This document shows positions 16,589 through 26,454 of a DNA stretch of 64,000 nucleotides, piece by piece. The first letter of the stretch is position 1. Each line of letters begins with the position of its first letter. The notes beneath the pieces are model-generated. The model searched no databases. It saw only the letters and a program-made list of their open reading frames with translations, and was not told where the DNA came from. The translations under genes were made by a program, and so were the position numbers. Source of the DNA: Desulfobacteraceae bacterium (GTDB taxonomy: Bacteria > Desulfobacterota > Desulfobacteria > Desulfobacterales > Desulfosarcinaceae); assembly GCA_013003715.1 (NCBI GenBank), contig JABDIN010000036.1, forward strand, positions 1 through 64,000, written 5' to 3'.

Positions 16589-17968
16589 ATGTCGGTTCCA
16601 CGGCTCCTCATTGTGGATGACGAACCTGAAACCCGGGAGGTGTTATCGGGATTATTAAAGAAGTCAGGTTATGATACCGCCCAGTCGACCTCCGCGCCGG
16701 CGGCGCTGGAGATACTTGAAAAAGAAAAGTATGATCTGGTGATTACCGACATGCGGATGCCGGGGATGACAGGGTTGGAACTCGTGCGGCACATCAACCG
16801 GATGGCCATCCGCCCACCGGTGGTCGTGATTACCGGATACGGTAGCGTTGAAGACGCTGTTGAAGCCATGCAAGACGGTGCGGCTGATTATTTATTGAAA
16901 CCCGTTTCAAAAGAGGCTTTATCGCTAACCTGCCAAAAAGTCTTGAAGGATCACATGACCGGCCGCCGCCACCGGTTGCCTCTGCAAACAGCACCGGATG
17001 ATCGCGGTGGTAAAAATATCATTACCGACGACCCCACCATGAACCGCCTGTTGGATCTGGCGAGAAAAGTCGCACCAAGTGATGCTACCATATTAATAAA
17101 AGGTGAAACCGGTACCGGAAAAGAGTTGCTGGCGGCATATGTACATCGACACAGCGGCCGTGAAAAGAATCCGTTTCTGGCCATGAACTGTGCTGCCTTG
17201 CCCGAGCATCTGGCGGAAAGTGAATTGTTCGGTCACGAGAAGGGCGCTTTCACAGGCGCCATCAATCGCAAGATTGGCAAGTTTGAGCTTGCCAGTACCG
17301 GAACTCTTCTTTTAGATGAGATCAGTGAATTGTCCATGCCGCTTCAGGCAAAATTGCTTCGTGTTCTCCAGGAAAACGAAATCGATCGTATTGGCGGCCG
17401 GAAACCGATTTCCATCGATACCCGGATCATCGCCTTAAGTAACCTTGATTTGAGGGCGGCCGTAAGCGACGGTAAATTCAGGGAAGATCTGTTCTATCGG
17501 ATAAACGTCGTACCCTTGACCTTGCCGCCACTCCGGGAGCGTAAGGCGGATATAGCAGTGCTGGCCGGCTACTTCCTGAAAAAGTATTCCCGGAAAAACA
17601 GGAGGCATTATCAGGAAATCGCCCCGGAAACGCTTACCATGCTCATGAACAAACACTTCCCCGGCAATATCCGTGAATTGGAAAATCAGATTGAACGGGC
17701 CGTGTTGATCGGTAGTGGAACGGTTTTAAAACCCGACCATTTTATGCTGGATTCCGCTGATCATCAAGACGCGGCCAAAACCGGTTTTCCGGTGGGCACC
17801 ACGGTTCGGGAGATGGAAAAAGACCTCATCACCAAAACCCTGCGCAACGTTAATGAAAACCGCACCCATGCCGCAAAAATATTGGGAATCAGTATCCGAA
17901 CCCTCCGGAATAAACTCAAGGAATATAAAACCGAAAACCCGGACATCGTCGAAAATCCGGCATCATGA
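16589..17968 (+). CDS. NtrC-family response regulator, flagellar type
   Basis: The protein has 459 residues. The receiver domain (1-120) has D54 in VITDMRMPGM as phosphoacceptor. The AAA+ domain carries GETGTGKE (Walker A), GAFTGA and LLDEIS (Walker B). The C-terminal Fis-like helix-turn-helix contains ENRTHAAKILGISIRTLRNK. The layout is that of FlgR/FlrC/FleR, which activate rod, ring and hook operons through sigma-54. No partner histidine kinase is encoded nearby. It lies 202 bases upstream of flgB and its candidate sigma-54 promoter. Confidence 0.87.
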   Translation: MSVPRLLIVDDEPETREVLSGLLKKSGYDTAQSTSAPAALEILEKEKYDLVITDMRMPGMTGLELVRHINRMAIRPPVVVITGYGSVEDAVEAMQDGAADYLLKPVSKEALSLTCQKVLKDHMTGRRHRLPLQTAPDDRGGKNIITDDPTMNRLLDLARKVAPSDATILIKGETGTGKELLAAYVHRHSGREKNPFLAMNCAALPEHLAESELFGHEKGAFTGAINRKIGKFELASTGTLLLDEISELSMPLQAKLLRVLQENEIDRIGGRKPISIDTRIIALSNLDLRAAVSDGKFREDLFYRINVVPLTLPPLRERKADIAVLAGYFLKKYSRKNRRHYQEIAPETLTMLMNKHFPGNIRELENQIERAVLIGSGTVLKPDHFMLDSADHQDAAKTGFPVGTTVREMEKDLITKTLRNVNENRTHAAKILGISIRTLRNKLKEYKTENPDIVENPAS

Positions 17969-18117
17969 CACCGAGGAAAAATTGGCGCTTGGTCGGCAAC
18001 AATTGCCTTCGCCGGAGTGTCGGATTGCCGAAAAAGAGTGGTCAATTGTTACGTAAGATATTGTAAACAAAAATTATATTTGACGACAGGCGATCCGGTT
18101 TACCGGTTAAAAGGTGA

Positions 18118-18133
18118 TGGTATGATAATTGCT
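18118..18133 (+). promoter_or_regulatory. Sigma-54 promoter of the flgB operon
   Basis: TGGTATGATAATTGCT, GG-N10-GC, 38 bases before the flgB start codon. The predicted transcription start near 18144 leaves a normal leader. Confidence 0.7.
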
Positions 18134-18170
18134 GATACTTTATAAAACATCTTTACGGAGACGACGCACC

Positions 18171-18593
18171 ATGAAATTGACAGGCTTGTTCAACAACACC
18201 TTCGCCAAACTCGAAAAGACTCTTGATATTCGTGCTCGTAAGCATGAGGTTATTCTTTCGAATATCGCCAATGCGGATACGCCGAATTTCAAAGCCTTTG
18301 ACATCGTTTTCAAGGAAGAGATCGTCAAGGGTGGCCCCCGATCAAACACCATCGGGATGACCCGAACCCATGATTCCCATTTGACACCGCCCGGCAGCAA
18401 CCCCCACGCCATAATACCGAAACGGATTGATTCACCGGACATGCCGACCTTTCGAGGTGACGGCAATACTGTGGATATTGATGTCGAGATGGGGAAATTA
18501 TCAAAGAATGACCTGATGTACAGTGCCTCAACCCAAATACTCGCATCAAAATTCCAGTCACTTAAAAATGTGATAAAAGGAGGTCAAAAATAA
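18171..18593 (+). CDS. flgB: Flagellar proximal rod protein FlgB
   Basis: The protein has 140 residues, normal for FlgB. The N-terminal rod signature is HEVILSNIANADTPNFKA. The C-terminal end SASTQILASKFQSLKNVI forms the paired helix of axial proteins. FlgB builds the proximal rod on FliE and the MS ring and is secreted by the flagellar type III export apparatus. The ATG at 18171 is chosen over upstream codons because it lies after the sigma-54 promoter and gives the normal FlgB length. First gene of flgBC-fliEFGHIJK-flgDE. Confidence 0.92.
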   Translation: MKLTGLFNNTFAKLEKTLDIRARKHEVILSNIANADTPNFKAFDIVFKEEIVKGGPRSNTIGMTRTHDSHLTPPGSNPHAIIPKRIDSPDMPTFRGDGNTVDIDVEMGKLSKNDLMYSASTQILASKFQSLKNVIKGGQK

Positions 18594-18596
18594 ATC

Positions 18597-19034
18597 ATGA
18601 ATTTTTTGGATTCACTTAGGATTTCCGCCTCCGGCCTTAGTGCCCAGCGATTGCGCATGAATTTGATATCAGGCAACCTTGCCAACGTAAATACCACGCG
18701 AACGGAAACCGGTGGCCCGTATCAAAGAAAAGATGCCGTCTTCGCCGCCGACGCCGGCCAAAAAAGCTTTAAAGATACATTGAAATCCACCCTCGATCCC
18801 ACGATGACCGAGGTTTCGGTAAAAGAGATCGTCAACGACCAGCGTCCGCCCATTCAAAAGTTTATGCCGGGGCACCCGGATGCGGACCAGGATGGTTATG
18901 TGGCAATGCCGAATATCAATGTCGTGGAAGAAATGGTGAATATGCTCTCCGCCAGCCGTAGTTATGAGGCGAATGTTACGGCGATAAAGACCACCAAAAA
19001 CATGGTTCGAAATGCATTGGAGATTGGACGCTGA
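18597..19034 (+). CDS. flgC: Flagellar proximal rod protein FlgC
   Basis: The protein has 145 residues. It shows the rod/hook N-terminal motif SASGLSAQRLRMNLISGNLA and the C-terminal axial helix EEMVNMLSASRSYEANV. It forms the proximal rod together with FlgB and FlgF. The start follows flgB by three bases and the stop shares a base with the start of fliE, which is tight operon packing. Confidence 0.94.
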   Translation: MNFLDSLRISASGLSAQRLRMNLISGNLANVNTTRTETGGPYQRKDAVFAADAGQKSFKDTLKSTLDPTMTEVSVKEIVNDQRPPIQKFMPGHPDADQDGYVAMPNINVVEEMVNMLSASRSYEANVTAIKTTKNMVRNALEIGR

Positions 19035-19336
19035 TGATGGAAATACCAAAAATAACAGGCCTGTCAAGCCCGCAGATCGATTCATCGATCAAGAAAAATG
19101 CAACAACGGAAACCGTAAATGCCTTTGGCAATTTTCTGAAGGAATCAATCCGGAACGTCAACAAACAACAAGTGGTCGCCGACAAGGCCGCAGCGGATCT
19201 TGCCACGGGCCAGGAAACAGATATCCATGGCACCATGATCACACTCCAGAAGGCGGGAATATCTTTCGAATTGTTGATGCAGGTCAGAAATAAGGTGATC
19301 TCCGCCTACGAGGAAATTAAACGCATGCAGATTTAA
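19034..19336 (+). CDS. fliE: Rod-MS ring adaptor FliE
   Basis: The protein has 100 residues. The C-terminal half ADLATGQETDIHGTMITLQK followed by LLMQVRNKVISAYEEIKRMQI is characteristic. FliE links the MS ring to the rod and is needed to open the export gate. The start overlaps the flgC stop codon. Confidence 0.92.
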   Translation: MMEIPKITGLSSPQIDSSIKKNATTETVNAFGNFLKESIRNVNKQQVVADKAAADLATGQETDIHGTMITLQKAGISFELLMQVRNKVISAYEEIKRMQI

Positions 19337-19413
19337 ACACATGCTTTTTCATGAGGCCATAAACGAACCGATTCATTATTGATCGTCTCAATGCAATAAA
19401 AATACAGGATGCC

Positions 19414-21030
19414 ATGCCGATACTTTTTAAAGAATTATCTTCGCAGATCAGCAATATGATCAAACACTTGTCCGCCGGGCGGCTGATAGCACTTCTTGCA
19501 CTGGTGGGCGGCAGTATCGCCGGATTCCTTTACCTGATCATGTGGTCCGGAACACCCGATTTCATACCTTTATATTCAAACCTGTCCGCCGACGATACCG
19601 GACAGGTGATTTCAACGCTTAAAGAACAGAAGATACCCTATAGGTTGTCAGCGGGTGGAACCGTGGTTCAGGTCCCGCAGCAGCATCTGTATGAAGTTCG
19701 GTTGAATCTGGCTTCACGGGGACTTCCCCGGGGCAGCGGCATTGGATTCGAGGTATTTGACAATACCAAACTGGGTGTCACCGAATTTGTTCAAAATGTC
19801 AATTACCAGCGAGCCCTTCAAGGGGAATTGTCGCGAACGATAAATGGATTGGCGGAAGTGGAAAGTACCCGGGTGCATATCGTCATGTCGAAAAAATCCC
19901 TGTTTATTGAAGACGAAGAACCGGCCTCCGCCTCCATCATCCTGAAACTGCGAAACGGCAGATATCTAAGCAAAGACCAGGTGCAGGGCATCGTTCACCT
20001 CGTATCATCCAGCGTTCCCCGCTTGAAACCCGATAAGGTAACGGTCATCGACAGCGATGGCGATATGCTGGCGGGTTTTCAGGACAAAGATTCGTTTAGC
20101 CGAACCACCTCCGATCAAATCGAATTCCAGGACAAGAAAGAAAGAGCTTTTGAATCGCGCGTTAAAACCATGCTCGAATCGGTATTGGGCGAAAACAAGG
20201 CCATAGTCCGGGTTTCCTGCGAATTGGATTTTGTGCAACAGGAAAAAACCGAAGAGATGTATTTCCCTGACAATCAGGTGGTGCGAAGCGAACAAAATTT
20301 CAGCGAGATGACCAACAACAAGGACGCAACCCCCCAAGGCATCCCCGGATTGGCAACCAACCTCGGTGGTGATGGTGCCGCCGATATCGACCCGGATCAA
20401 TCGGCATTGTATCGGAAACAAGACAATACACGGAATTATGAAATCGGGAAAATGGTGAACCACCAGGTCATCCCCATGGGAAAAATGAGACGCCTTTCCG
20501 TGGCGGTTGTTGTCGATGGTACATATAAAACCACAATAGTGGGAGAAGGTGCAGAGGCCAAGGAAGAGATCAGCTATGTACCGCGATCCACCGAAGAAAT
20601 GGCTAAACTTGAAAACCTGGTCAAACGTGCGGTTAATGTGGACGAAGCCAGGGGGGACAAAGTCGAAGTCGTCAACATTCCGTTTGAGACGGAACTTGAT
20701 ACAGATCAGGTGGCGTCCACGGATAATATATTAAGCAAGGTCCTTGATTACGCGGTCTATCTGAAATATGCCGCTGCCGGCTTTTTCATTTTCTTTACCT
20801 TCATCTTCATCATACGTCCGTTGATCCGCTGGCTGACATCGGTTTCCCTTGAAGAGATAGAATTGATTGAACATTTGCCGAAAACCATCGCCGAATTGGA
20901 AAGCGAATATGCCAACAAGCCGAAACAGGGCGAACTGCAATATGCCGAGGAAGCTGCGAAGTTGTTGACGTCGAACGATGAAAATTCGGAGAGACTGATG
21001 CAACAATGGCTCCAGGAACAACAGGCCTGA
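19414..21030 (+). CDS. fliF: MS-ring protein FliF
   Basis: The protein has 538 residues. The first membrane segment is at about 25-46 (LIALLALVGGSIAGFLYLIM). A periplasmic region with the secretin-like ring-building motifs follows. The second membrane segment (YAAAGFFIFFTFIFII) lies near 450-465. The cytoplasmic tail binds FliG. FliF multimerises in the inner membrane as base of the motor and housing of the export gate. Confidence 0.95.
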   Translation: MPILFKELSSQISNMIKHLSAGRLIALLALVGGSIAGFLYLIMWSGTPDFIPLYSNLSADDTGQVISTLKEQKIPYRLSAGGTVVQVPQQHLYEVRLNLASRGLPRGSGIGFEVFDNTKLGVTEFVQNVNYQRALQGELSRTINGLAEVESTRVHIVMSKKSLFIEDEEPASASIILKLRNGRYLSKDQVQGIVHLVSSSVPRLKPDKVTVIDSDGDMLAGFQDKDSFSRTTSDQIEFQDKKERAFESRVKTMLESVLGENKAIVRVSCELDFVQQEKTEEMYFPDNQVVRSEQNFSEMTNNKDATPQGIPGLATNLGGDGAADIDPDQSALYRKQDNTRNYEIGKMVNHQVIPMGKMRRLSVAVVVDGTYKTTIVGEGAEAKEEISYVPRSTEEMAKLENLVKRAVNVDEARGDKVEVVNIPFETELDTDQVASTDNILSKVLDYAVYLKYAAAGFFIFFTFIFIIRPLIRWLTSVSLEEIELIEHLPKTIAELESEYANKPKQGELQYAEEAAKLLTSNDENSERLMQQWLQEQQA

Positions 21031-21137
21031 ATAGGGTTTGCCGGCTGATATGATTGAACAAAGTCTGATTGAATCCGCCGGTGGCAACAAAACCGGCCCT
21101 ATGGTGGGAAGATGAAATGCGATAAGAGGCAAGATCG

Positions 21138-22085
21138 ATGATCCATCGGAAATTAACCGGTTCTCTGAAAGCCGCCATTTTAATACACGCTGTAGGCCCA
21201 GCTGCTGCCGGGGTGGTTCTGAACAATCTCAGTGATGATCAGAAACGGTTGGTGTCACAGTTGCAGAGTCAGATGGGTAAGATTCCCGCCGAGCTGATGG
21301 AACAAGTGGCCAGGGAGTTCCTGGATAACACCAGACGTCTCAATGCGCCGGCGGAAGTGGAAGCGCCCGAAACGGAAGAGGTCAATGAAAACTCGCATTT
21401 GGCCACCGTACAGGCACTGGAAGCCGGACAATTGCTCCAATTGATCAAGGACGAACACCCACAAACCATAGCGCTTATACTTGTTCACCTGAATTCGCGG
21501 GTAGCCAGTGATGTGCTGGCCCAGATGCCGGAAGAGACAAAATCGGATGTGGCCCTGCGGATCGCCAACCTGGATAAGGTGGTGAGCGGCATGGTCGAAG
21601 AAATCGATAAAATATTTGAGGAACTGCTTAAAAATCAGGATGCGCTGGCCACTCAGGAAGCCGGTGGCGTGGAGCGGTTAGCCGAAATCTTGAATCAGAT
21701 CGACGGTACATCCGCCGAACAAATAATCGATGAAATAGAAGAAAATGATCCTGATCTGGCCGACGAGATCAAATCCATGATGTTTGTGTTTGACGATATT
21801 GTCATGGTGGACGATCCGGGCTTACAGAAAGTGCTACGAAATGTGGAAACATCAGAATTGGCCCTGGCCCTCAAGGCATCTTCGGAGGATGTGAAGCAGA
21901 AGATTTTCCGGAACATGTCCGAGCGTGCCGGCGAAATTCTAAAAGAAGAAATGGACGTATCCGGGGCAGTCCGGATGAAGGATGTCACAGATGCACAGCA
22001 AAAAATTACACGGCTTATCCAGGAAATGGAACGCAAGGGCGAACTCGTCATCAGCGGGCGGGGGGGGGAAGAGTTCATTGGTTGA
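21138..22085 (+). CDS. fliG: Motor switch protein FliG
   Basis: The protein has 315 residues, slightly short. The N-terminal FliF-binding domain starts LTGSLKAAILIHAVG. EHPQ is at 106-109 and the torque-helix region DDPGLQKVLRNVETSELALAL is present, with charged residues that interact with the stator. FliG forms the upper C ring. A gap of 107 bases separates it from fliF without a visible promoter. Its end overlaps the TTG start of fliH. Confidence 0.95.
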   Translation: MIHRKLTGSLKAAILIHAVGPAAAGVVLNNLSDDQKRLVSQLQSQMGKIPAELMEQVAREFLDNTRRLNAPAEVEAPETEEVNENSHLATVQALEAGQLLQLIKDEHPQTIALILVHLNSRVASDVLAQMPEETKSDVALRIANLDKVVSGMVEEIDKIFEELLKNQDALATQEAGGVERLAEILNQIDGTSAEQIIDEIEENDPDLADEIKSMMFVFDDIVMVDDPGLQKVLRNVETSELALALKASSEDVKQKIFRNMSERAGEILKEEMDVSGAVRMKDVTDAQQKITRLIQEMERKGELVISGRGGEEFIG

Positions 22086-22812
22086 TAACGGCAAAGAGGC
22101 GGTCCGGGATAAGGAAAACTCGTTCAAGCTTCATTATTTCCCTGAAATTCCGGCAAGTTTTACCAACCGATCCCAACCCGAACCGGAAAAAGAGCCCTGT
22201 TTCAAAAAAAGCGATTGTGTTTTGGGGGTATCTTCAGGTGATGGGGAGGCCCATCAACACCGGGAACAGACCACGGAAGAAATAATCAGGAAACAAATCG
22301 ATGAGGCTTACGAAGCCGGATATCAAAAGGGACTTCTGGAAGGAAAGGCCTCGGAAAACGGACGCATCGACCCTTGTGTTCAAAGTGTCCAAAAACTTAT
22401 CCATGAGTTCGACGCTGTTAAGGCGGAAATCGAAGAGCAGGCTGAAACCATGGCGGTTCATCTTGCACTGGATGTCGTCAGAAAGATATTGCAAACCGAA
22501 CCGAAAACAGATCCGCAAATCATCCGTAGCATTGTCGGATCTGCCCTGCGAAGGGTCATGGATCACACGAACATTGTGATCCGGATCAATCCCACTGATT
22601 TGGAAACGCTCGAGCGATATCAGGAGGAATTAAGGCAAAGTATCAATGCCAAACAGGATTTGAGGTTTGAAACTGACCGTTCCATAGCCGCGGGCGGTTG
22701 TTATATAGAAACTGATTTTGGCGATATCGATGCTAAAATAGATAGTCAATTCAAGGTGATATCAGATGCCTTGACCCAGGAAACGGCCCAGGGCCGGCCG
22801 GGATCGGAGTAG
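22078..22812 (+). CDS. fliH: Export ATPase regulator FliH
   Basis: The protein has 244 residues from TTG at 22078. That codon overlaps the fliG stop and is preferred because the reading frame upstream lies wholly inside fliG. The central part has EEIIRKQIDEAYEAGYQKGLLEG, a GxxxG-like FliH segment. The C-terminal HrpE/FliH domain includes VRKILQTEPKTDP and AAGGCYIETDFGDIDAKID. FliH holds the FliI ATPase at the C ring. Confidence 0.85.
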   Translation: MVDNGKEAVRDKENSFKLHYFPEIPASFTNRSQPEPEKEPCFKKSDCVLGVSSGDGEAHQHREQTTEEIIRKQIDEAYEAGYQKGLLEGKASENGRIDPCVQSVQKLIHEFDAVKAEIEEQAETMAVHLALDVVRKILQTEPKTDPQIIRSIVGSALRRVMDHTNIVIRINPTDLETLERYQEELRQSINAKQDLRFETDRSIAAGGCYIETDFGDIDAKIDSQFKVISDALTQETAQGRPGSE

Positions 22813-22822
22813 ATGATTACCC

Positions 22823-24133
22823 ATGATAAATCTTGAAAAATATACATCCGTCATCGATGACATATCACCGGTCCGGGCCCATGGAAAAGTTACCCGTGTG
22901 GTGGGTTTTATTGTGGAAGCCACCGGTCCGGCATCGACCCTGGGAAGCACTTGCGACATTTATTCCAAAGACAATCGGCACCATGTTGCCGCTGAAGTAC
23001 TTGGATTCAGAGAGAATACCGTATTGATGATGCCTTTGGAAGAGATCCGGGGCATCGGACCGGGAAGCCGCGTCATCGCCCGTAAAGAAACGGCACATAT
23101 TCCTGTGGGGGCGGGTTTGCTCGGCCGGGTCATTGATGGTTTAGGCGTACCCATTGATGGGAAGGGGAGCTTTACGGTGGATACGGATTATCCACTTTAT
23201 TCCAATCCCATTAATCCGTTGATGCGCAGCCGCATCTCCAAACAACTGGATTTGGGGGTTCGGGCAATAAATGGACTCTTGGCCGTTGGTTGCGGCCAGC
23301 GAATGGGGATTTTTGCCGGCTCCGGTGTCGGGAAAAGTATTCTGATGGGAATGATTGCACGACATACCGATGCGGATGTCAATGTAATTGCCCTCATCGG
23401 CGAACGCGGCCGGGAATTGAATGAATTCATTGAAAAACAATTGGGAGAGGAAGGCCTTGCAAAATCGGTTGTCGTGGTGGCCACCTCGGATCATCTGCCA
23501 TTGATACGTATGCGGGGTGCATTCATTGCCACCGCCATCGCGGAATACTTCCGTGATCAAGGCAAACACGTCAATCTGATGATGGATTCCATTACAAGGT
23601 TTGCCATGGCTCAGCGGGAAATCGGTTTGGCCTTGGGGGAACCACCCACCACAAAGGGCTATACACCCAGTGTATTTACCCTGTTACCGCGATTGCTGGA
23701 AAGGGCCGGGACATCGACCAACAGCGGCACAATCACCGGCTTGTACACCGTTTTGGTGGAAGGGGACGATATGAATGAGCCCATTGCCGATGCTTGTCGC
23801 TCGATTTTGGATGGCCATATTGTCCTTACACGCGATTTGGCTATGCAGAATCACTATCCGGCGATTGACATACTTCGAAGCGTCAGCCGGGTAATGGAAG
23901 ATATTGCCGATTTAAAACATCGCCACAATGCGGGCAGGTTGAAAGAAACACTGGCCACGTATAAAAAAGCCGAAGATCTCATTAACCTGGGTGCATATGT
24001 CCCTGGAAGTAATAAGAAAATAGATTATGCAATGAAAAAAATAGAAGAGATCACTGCTTATCTTCAACAGGAAATGACCGAAGCGGTGAACCTTGAAGAT
24101 AGCATTCTTTCTCTTGAAACAATCATGAATTGA
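22823..24133 (+). CDS. fliI: Flagellar export ATPase FliI
   Basis: The protein has 436 residues. Walker A is GSGVGKS (166-172) in MGIFAGSGVGKS. LIGERGRELNEFIE and MDSITRFAMAQREIGLALGEPP are standard F1-beta-like FliI motifs. The enzyme hydrolyses ATP to support export of rod, hook and filament subunits, with FliH and FliJ. The start is ten bases after fliH. Confidence 0.96.
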   Translation: MINLEKYTSVIDDISPVRAHGKVTRVVGFIVEATGPASTLGSTCDIYSKDNRHHVAAEVLGFRENTVLMMPLEEIRGIGPGSRVIARKETAHIPVGAGLLGRVIDGLGVPIDGKGSFTVDTDYPLYSNPINPLMRSRISKQLDLGVRAINGLLAVGCGQRMGIFAGSGVGKSILMGMIARHTDADVNVIALIGERGRELNEFIEKQLGEEGLAKSVVVVATSDHLPLIRMRGAFIATAIAEYFRDQGKHVNLMMDSITRFAMAQREIGLALGEPPTTKGYTPSVFTLLPRLLERAGTSTNSGTITGLYTVLVEGDDMNEPIADACRSILDGHIVLTRDLAMQNHYPAIDILRSVSRVMEDIADLKHRHNAGRLKETLATYKKAEDLINLGAYVPGSNKKIDYAMKKIEEITAYLQQEMTEAVNLEDSILSLETIMN

Positions 24134-24174
24134 ACATGTTTCGTCACTGTATAAAAATTGATTGTAATTGAGAT

Positions 24175-24612
24175 ATGTACAAATTCAGACTTCAAGCATT
24201 ACTTGAATACAAGAAGCACATCGAGGATACCCTGCAGGGGGAATTAGGGGAAATAAGACTTCAATTGGCGGCCGAGGAACGAAAAATGGAACTGCTCTCG
24301 AAAAAGGAAGACGACATTAAAACAAAACTTAAAAGATTGCAAGAAGCGCCAAGCACGGCCAATGAAATTATCATGTACCACCAATATCTGGCACGTTTAG
24401 GCCATGACCTCGGACGGCAACAAAAGCAGGTGATCGCGATCGAAAGCCGCTGCGAGGAAAAACGGCTGGAAGTCGTTGAAGCCATGAAAAAACGCCAAAT
24501 ACTTGAAAAATTGAAGGAAAAGGGACTGCAAGCATACTCTAAAAAGCTGCTCAAGAAGGAGCAGGATTTTTTAAATGAGGTTGCGGTGACCCGGTTTAAT
24601 CGTAGACGTTAA
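24175..24612 (+). CDS. fliJ: Export chaperone FliJ
   Basis: The protein has 145 residues and is almost entirely coiled coil, rich in Lys, Glu and Leu. It begins MYKFRLQALLEYKKHIEDTL, the typical FliJ opening. FliJ sits in the FliI ring like the gamma stalk of F1 and connects to FlhA. Position after fliI supports the call. Confidence 0.88.
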   Translation: MYKFRLQALLEYKKHIEDTLQGELGEIRLQLAAEERKMELLSKKEDDIKTKLKRLQEAPSTANEIIMYHQYLARLGHDLGRQQKQVIAIESRCEEKRLEVVEAMKKRQILEKLKEKGLQAYSKKLLKKEQDFLNEVAVTRFNRRR

Positions 24613-24635
24613 AAAAGATTAACAAGGACTCATAT

Positions 24636-26372
24636 ATGAATACAGCTTTTTTAGATGCATCAAATCTATTGGAAATACTTGGTACTGCCGGAGCTGTGAA
24701 AGATGCTAAGGGAACTATCGGATCGGTTCCCAAAAGCGGATGTTGTGGGGCGGAAGAAAAACAAGGGGAGGCCAATACCGGTTTCTGGGGTGGACTTCGC
24801 CGTATTTTATCCTCCGATTTATCGGAGGCGTCAAAGCAGAAGCTGATGGTATTGGTGCTCTCGGATGCCGATTCCGGCAATCCGGTCCAATCCGTGTTGA
24901 GCGAAGATATCGAACAATTGTTGATGTCGGAGGATACCCTGATCGAAGACTATGTGAACCAGTGGCTGGCGCAACAGGGTGAACCGGCACCCATCAACTC
25001 GCTGTCGCCGGAGCTTCGTGCCATTCTTCTGAACCGGAATGCAAGCATGCATTCAGATGTGCAGACACCGGAAAAAATCGGTGGAAAAAATGAGGTTGAT
25101 TTGCCGGTTGCCACGCCAACCGGTCCGGATGTTCACGGTGCCGTGAATCCGGAATCGCGGCGATTCAATTTCTCCTCTGAAGCGAAAAATTCCGCAAATT
25201 TTTCCGGTAAGGTATCACCGGATGAAAAATTTACAGGTGATTTGTCCGCTGCTGAATCACCTGACGGAAAAATAACAGGTGATTTGTCCGCTGCTCAATC
25301 GCCTGACGGAAAAACAGCTGGTGATTTGTCGGGTAAGAATTCGCCGGATGGAAAAGTGTCTTTGGCGGGCAAACCGGTCGCAGATCCTGCGACTCCGGTT
25401 GTCCCGGACCATGTCCCGGCAAACCGGGCATCCCGACCGGACCCGGTTCTGGGAACACCCGATCGGCATGGCTCAGAATCAAGGTCTAAATCGGAAATAA
25501 ATAATCATAAACAAGATGAGGTAAATATTCGTAACTTGCCTGAAAAACAGGAGAATTTTGAATTAAAAAATGACCGGAATAGCGATGCGAAATCAATTAA
25601 AGACCTCGCATCAGCGGTCGGTGACACCAAACCGCCCATAGACATCAAATCCGCTGCAAAAACAGTTTTGGACGTGAATACAAAAATGGCCGGGGAAGCA
25701 GCCGTTTCACCAAAAGAAACCTTGGATCAACAAAAAGATTCGCCGGTGCGATCCAATGATATTGCCGGTTCGGCCAAACCTTCGATAATCCCCGGCCAAA
25801 CGGTGGCGGAACAATTCAGCGGAAGTGCAGGCGAGAGCGGCGAAGAAAGCCGGCCCAGCCTGCCGACCCAGGAAGGCGCCCGTCTCAATAGTGTGTCCTC
25901 AAGCGCCAAGGCCAATGACGCCTCTTCCCTGCCGGAGAAATTTCAATCGGATGTAATCAACCAAATCGTTGAAAAAGCAGCATTGTTGCGAAATCGGAAT
26001 CAACCGGAAATGCAGATAAAGCTGAAACCTGATTTTCTGGGCAATATCAGACTGACGATTTCCACCGATCAGCAGCAGGTAATGGTCAGGGTATTTACGG
26101 ATGTACCGATGGTCAAGGATATGCTGGTTCAGAATCTGGCTCAACTTCAAATGGAGCTGCAACAGCATGGATTGGAAGTGGACAAATTTGATGTGCGGGT
26201 CGGACAGGATCCACCACAAGGATCGCCTGACCGTCATGCCGGACAGCATCGTTCGCCGGGTAATCCGCAGGCGAACTCCAAGGATGCCGAAACCGCTTCG
26301 CATGATTCCAACAAGAAGAAAAATAGAGATAAATCCGGTGGGAAAAAAGGGAACATCGACTATTTTGCATAA
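24636..26372 (+). CDS. fliK: Hook-length control protein FliK
   Basis: The protein has 578 residues. A long, Ser/Pro/Asp/Lys-rich N-terminal region acts as the molecular ruler. The C-terminal Flg_hook domain (about 450-522) carries MQIKLKPDFLGNIRLTIS and LQMELQQHGLEVDKFDVRV. FliK measures the hook and switches the export gate through FlhB. Residues 186-241 are four tandem copies of a 14-residue unit around D-L-S-x-x-x-S-P-D-G-K. The gene lies between fliJ and flgD as usual. Confidence 0.88.
   Translation: MNTAFLDASNLLEILGTAGAVKDAKGTIGSVPKSGCCGAEEKQGEANTGFWGGLRRILSSDLSEASKQKLMVLVLSDADSGNPVQSVLSEDIEQLLMSEDTLIEDYVNQWLAQQGEPAPINSLSPELRAILLNRNASMHSDVQTPEKIGGKNEVDLPVATPTGPDVHGAVNPESRRFNFSSEAKNSANFSGKVSPDEKFTGDLSAAESPDGKITGDLSAAQSPDGKTAGDLSGKNSPDGKVSLAGKPVADPATPVVPDHVPANRASRPDPVLGTPDRHGSESRSKSEINNHKQDEVNIRNLPEKQENFELKNDRNSDAKSIKDLASAVGDTKPPIDIKSAAKTVLDVNTKMAGEAAVSPKETLDQQKDSPVRSNDIAGSAKPSIIPGQTVAEQFSGSAGESGEESRPSLPTQEGARLNSVSSSAKANDASSLPEKFQSDVINQIVEKAALLRNRNQPEMQIKLKPDFLGNIRLTISTDQQQVMVRVFTDVPMVKDMLVQNLAQLQMELQQHGLEVDKFDVRVGQDPPQGSPDRHAGQHRSPGNPQANSKDAETASHDSNKKKNRDKSGGKKGNIDYFA
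25191..25358 (+). repeat. Four 42-base tandem repeats within fliK
   Basis: Each unit encodes 14 residues of the form TGDLSAAESPDGKI. The middle two copies differ at only a few bases, while the outer ones have diverged. A recent duplication in the ruler region would change ruler length by steps of 14 residues. Confidence 0.8.
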
Positions 26373-26454
26373 TGATAACAAGTTATATTGAAAAAAGGAT
26401 TTCCCGCTTATGGGGGAATTAAACAGCATCAATCAGGAATAGGGGGATCGGAAC

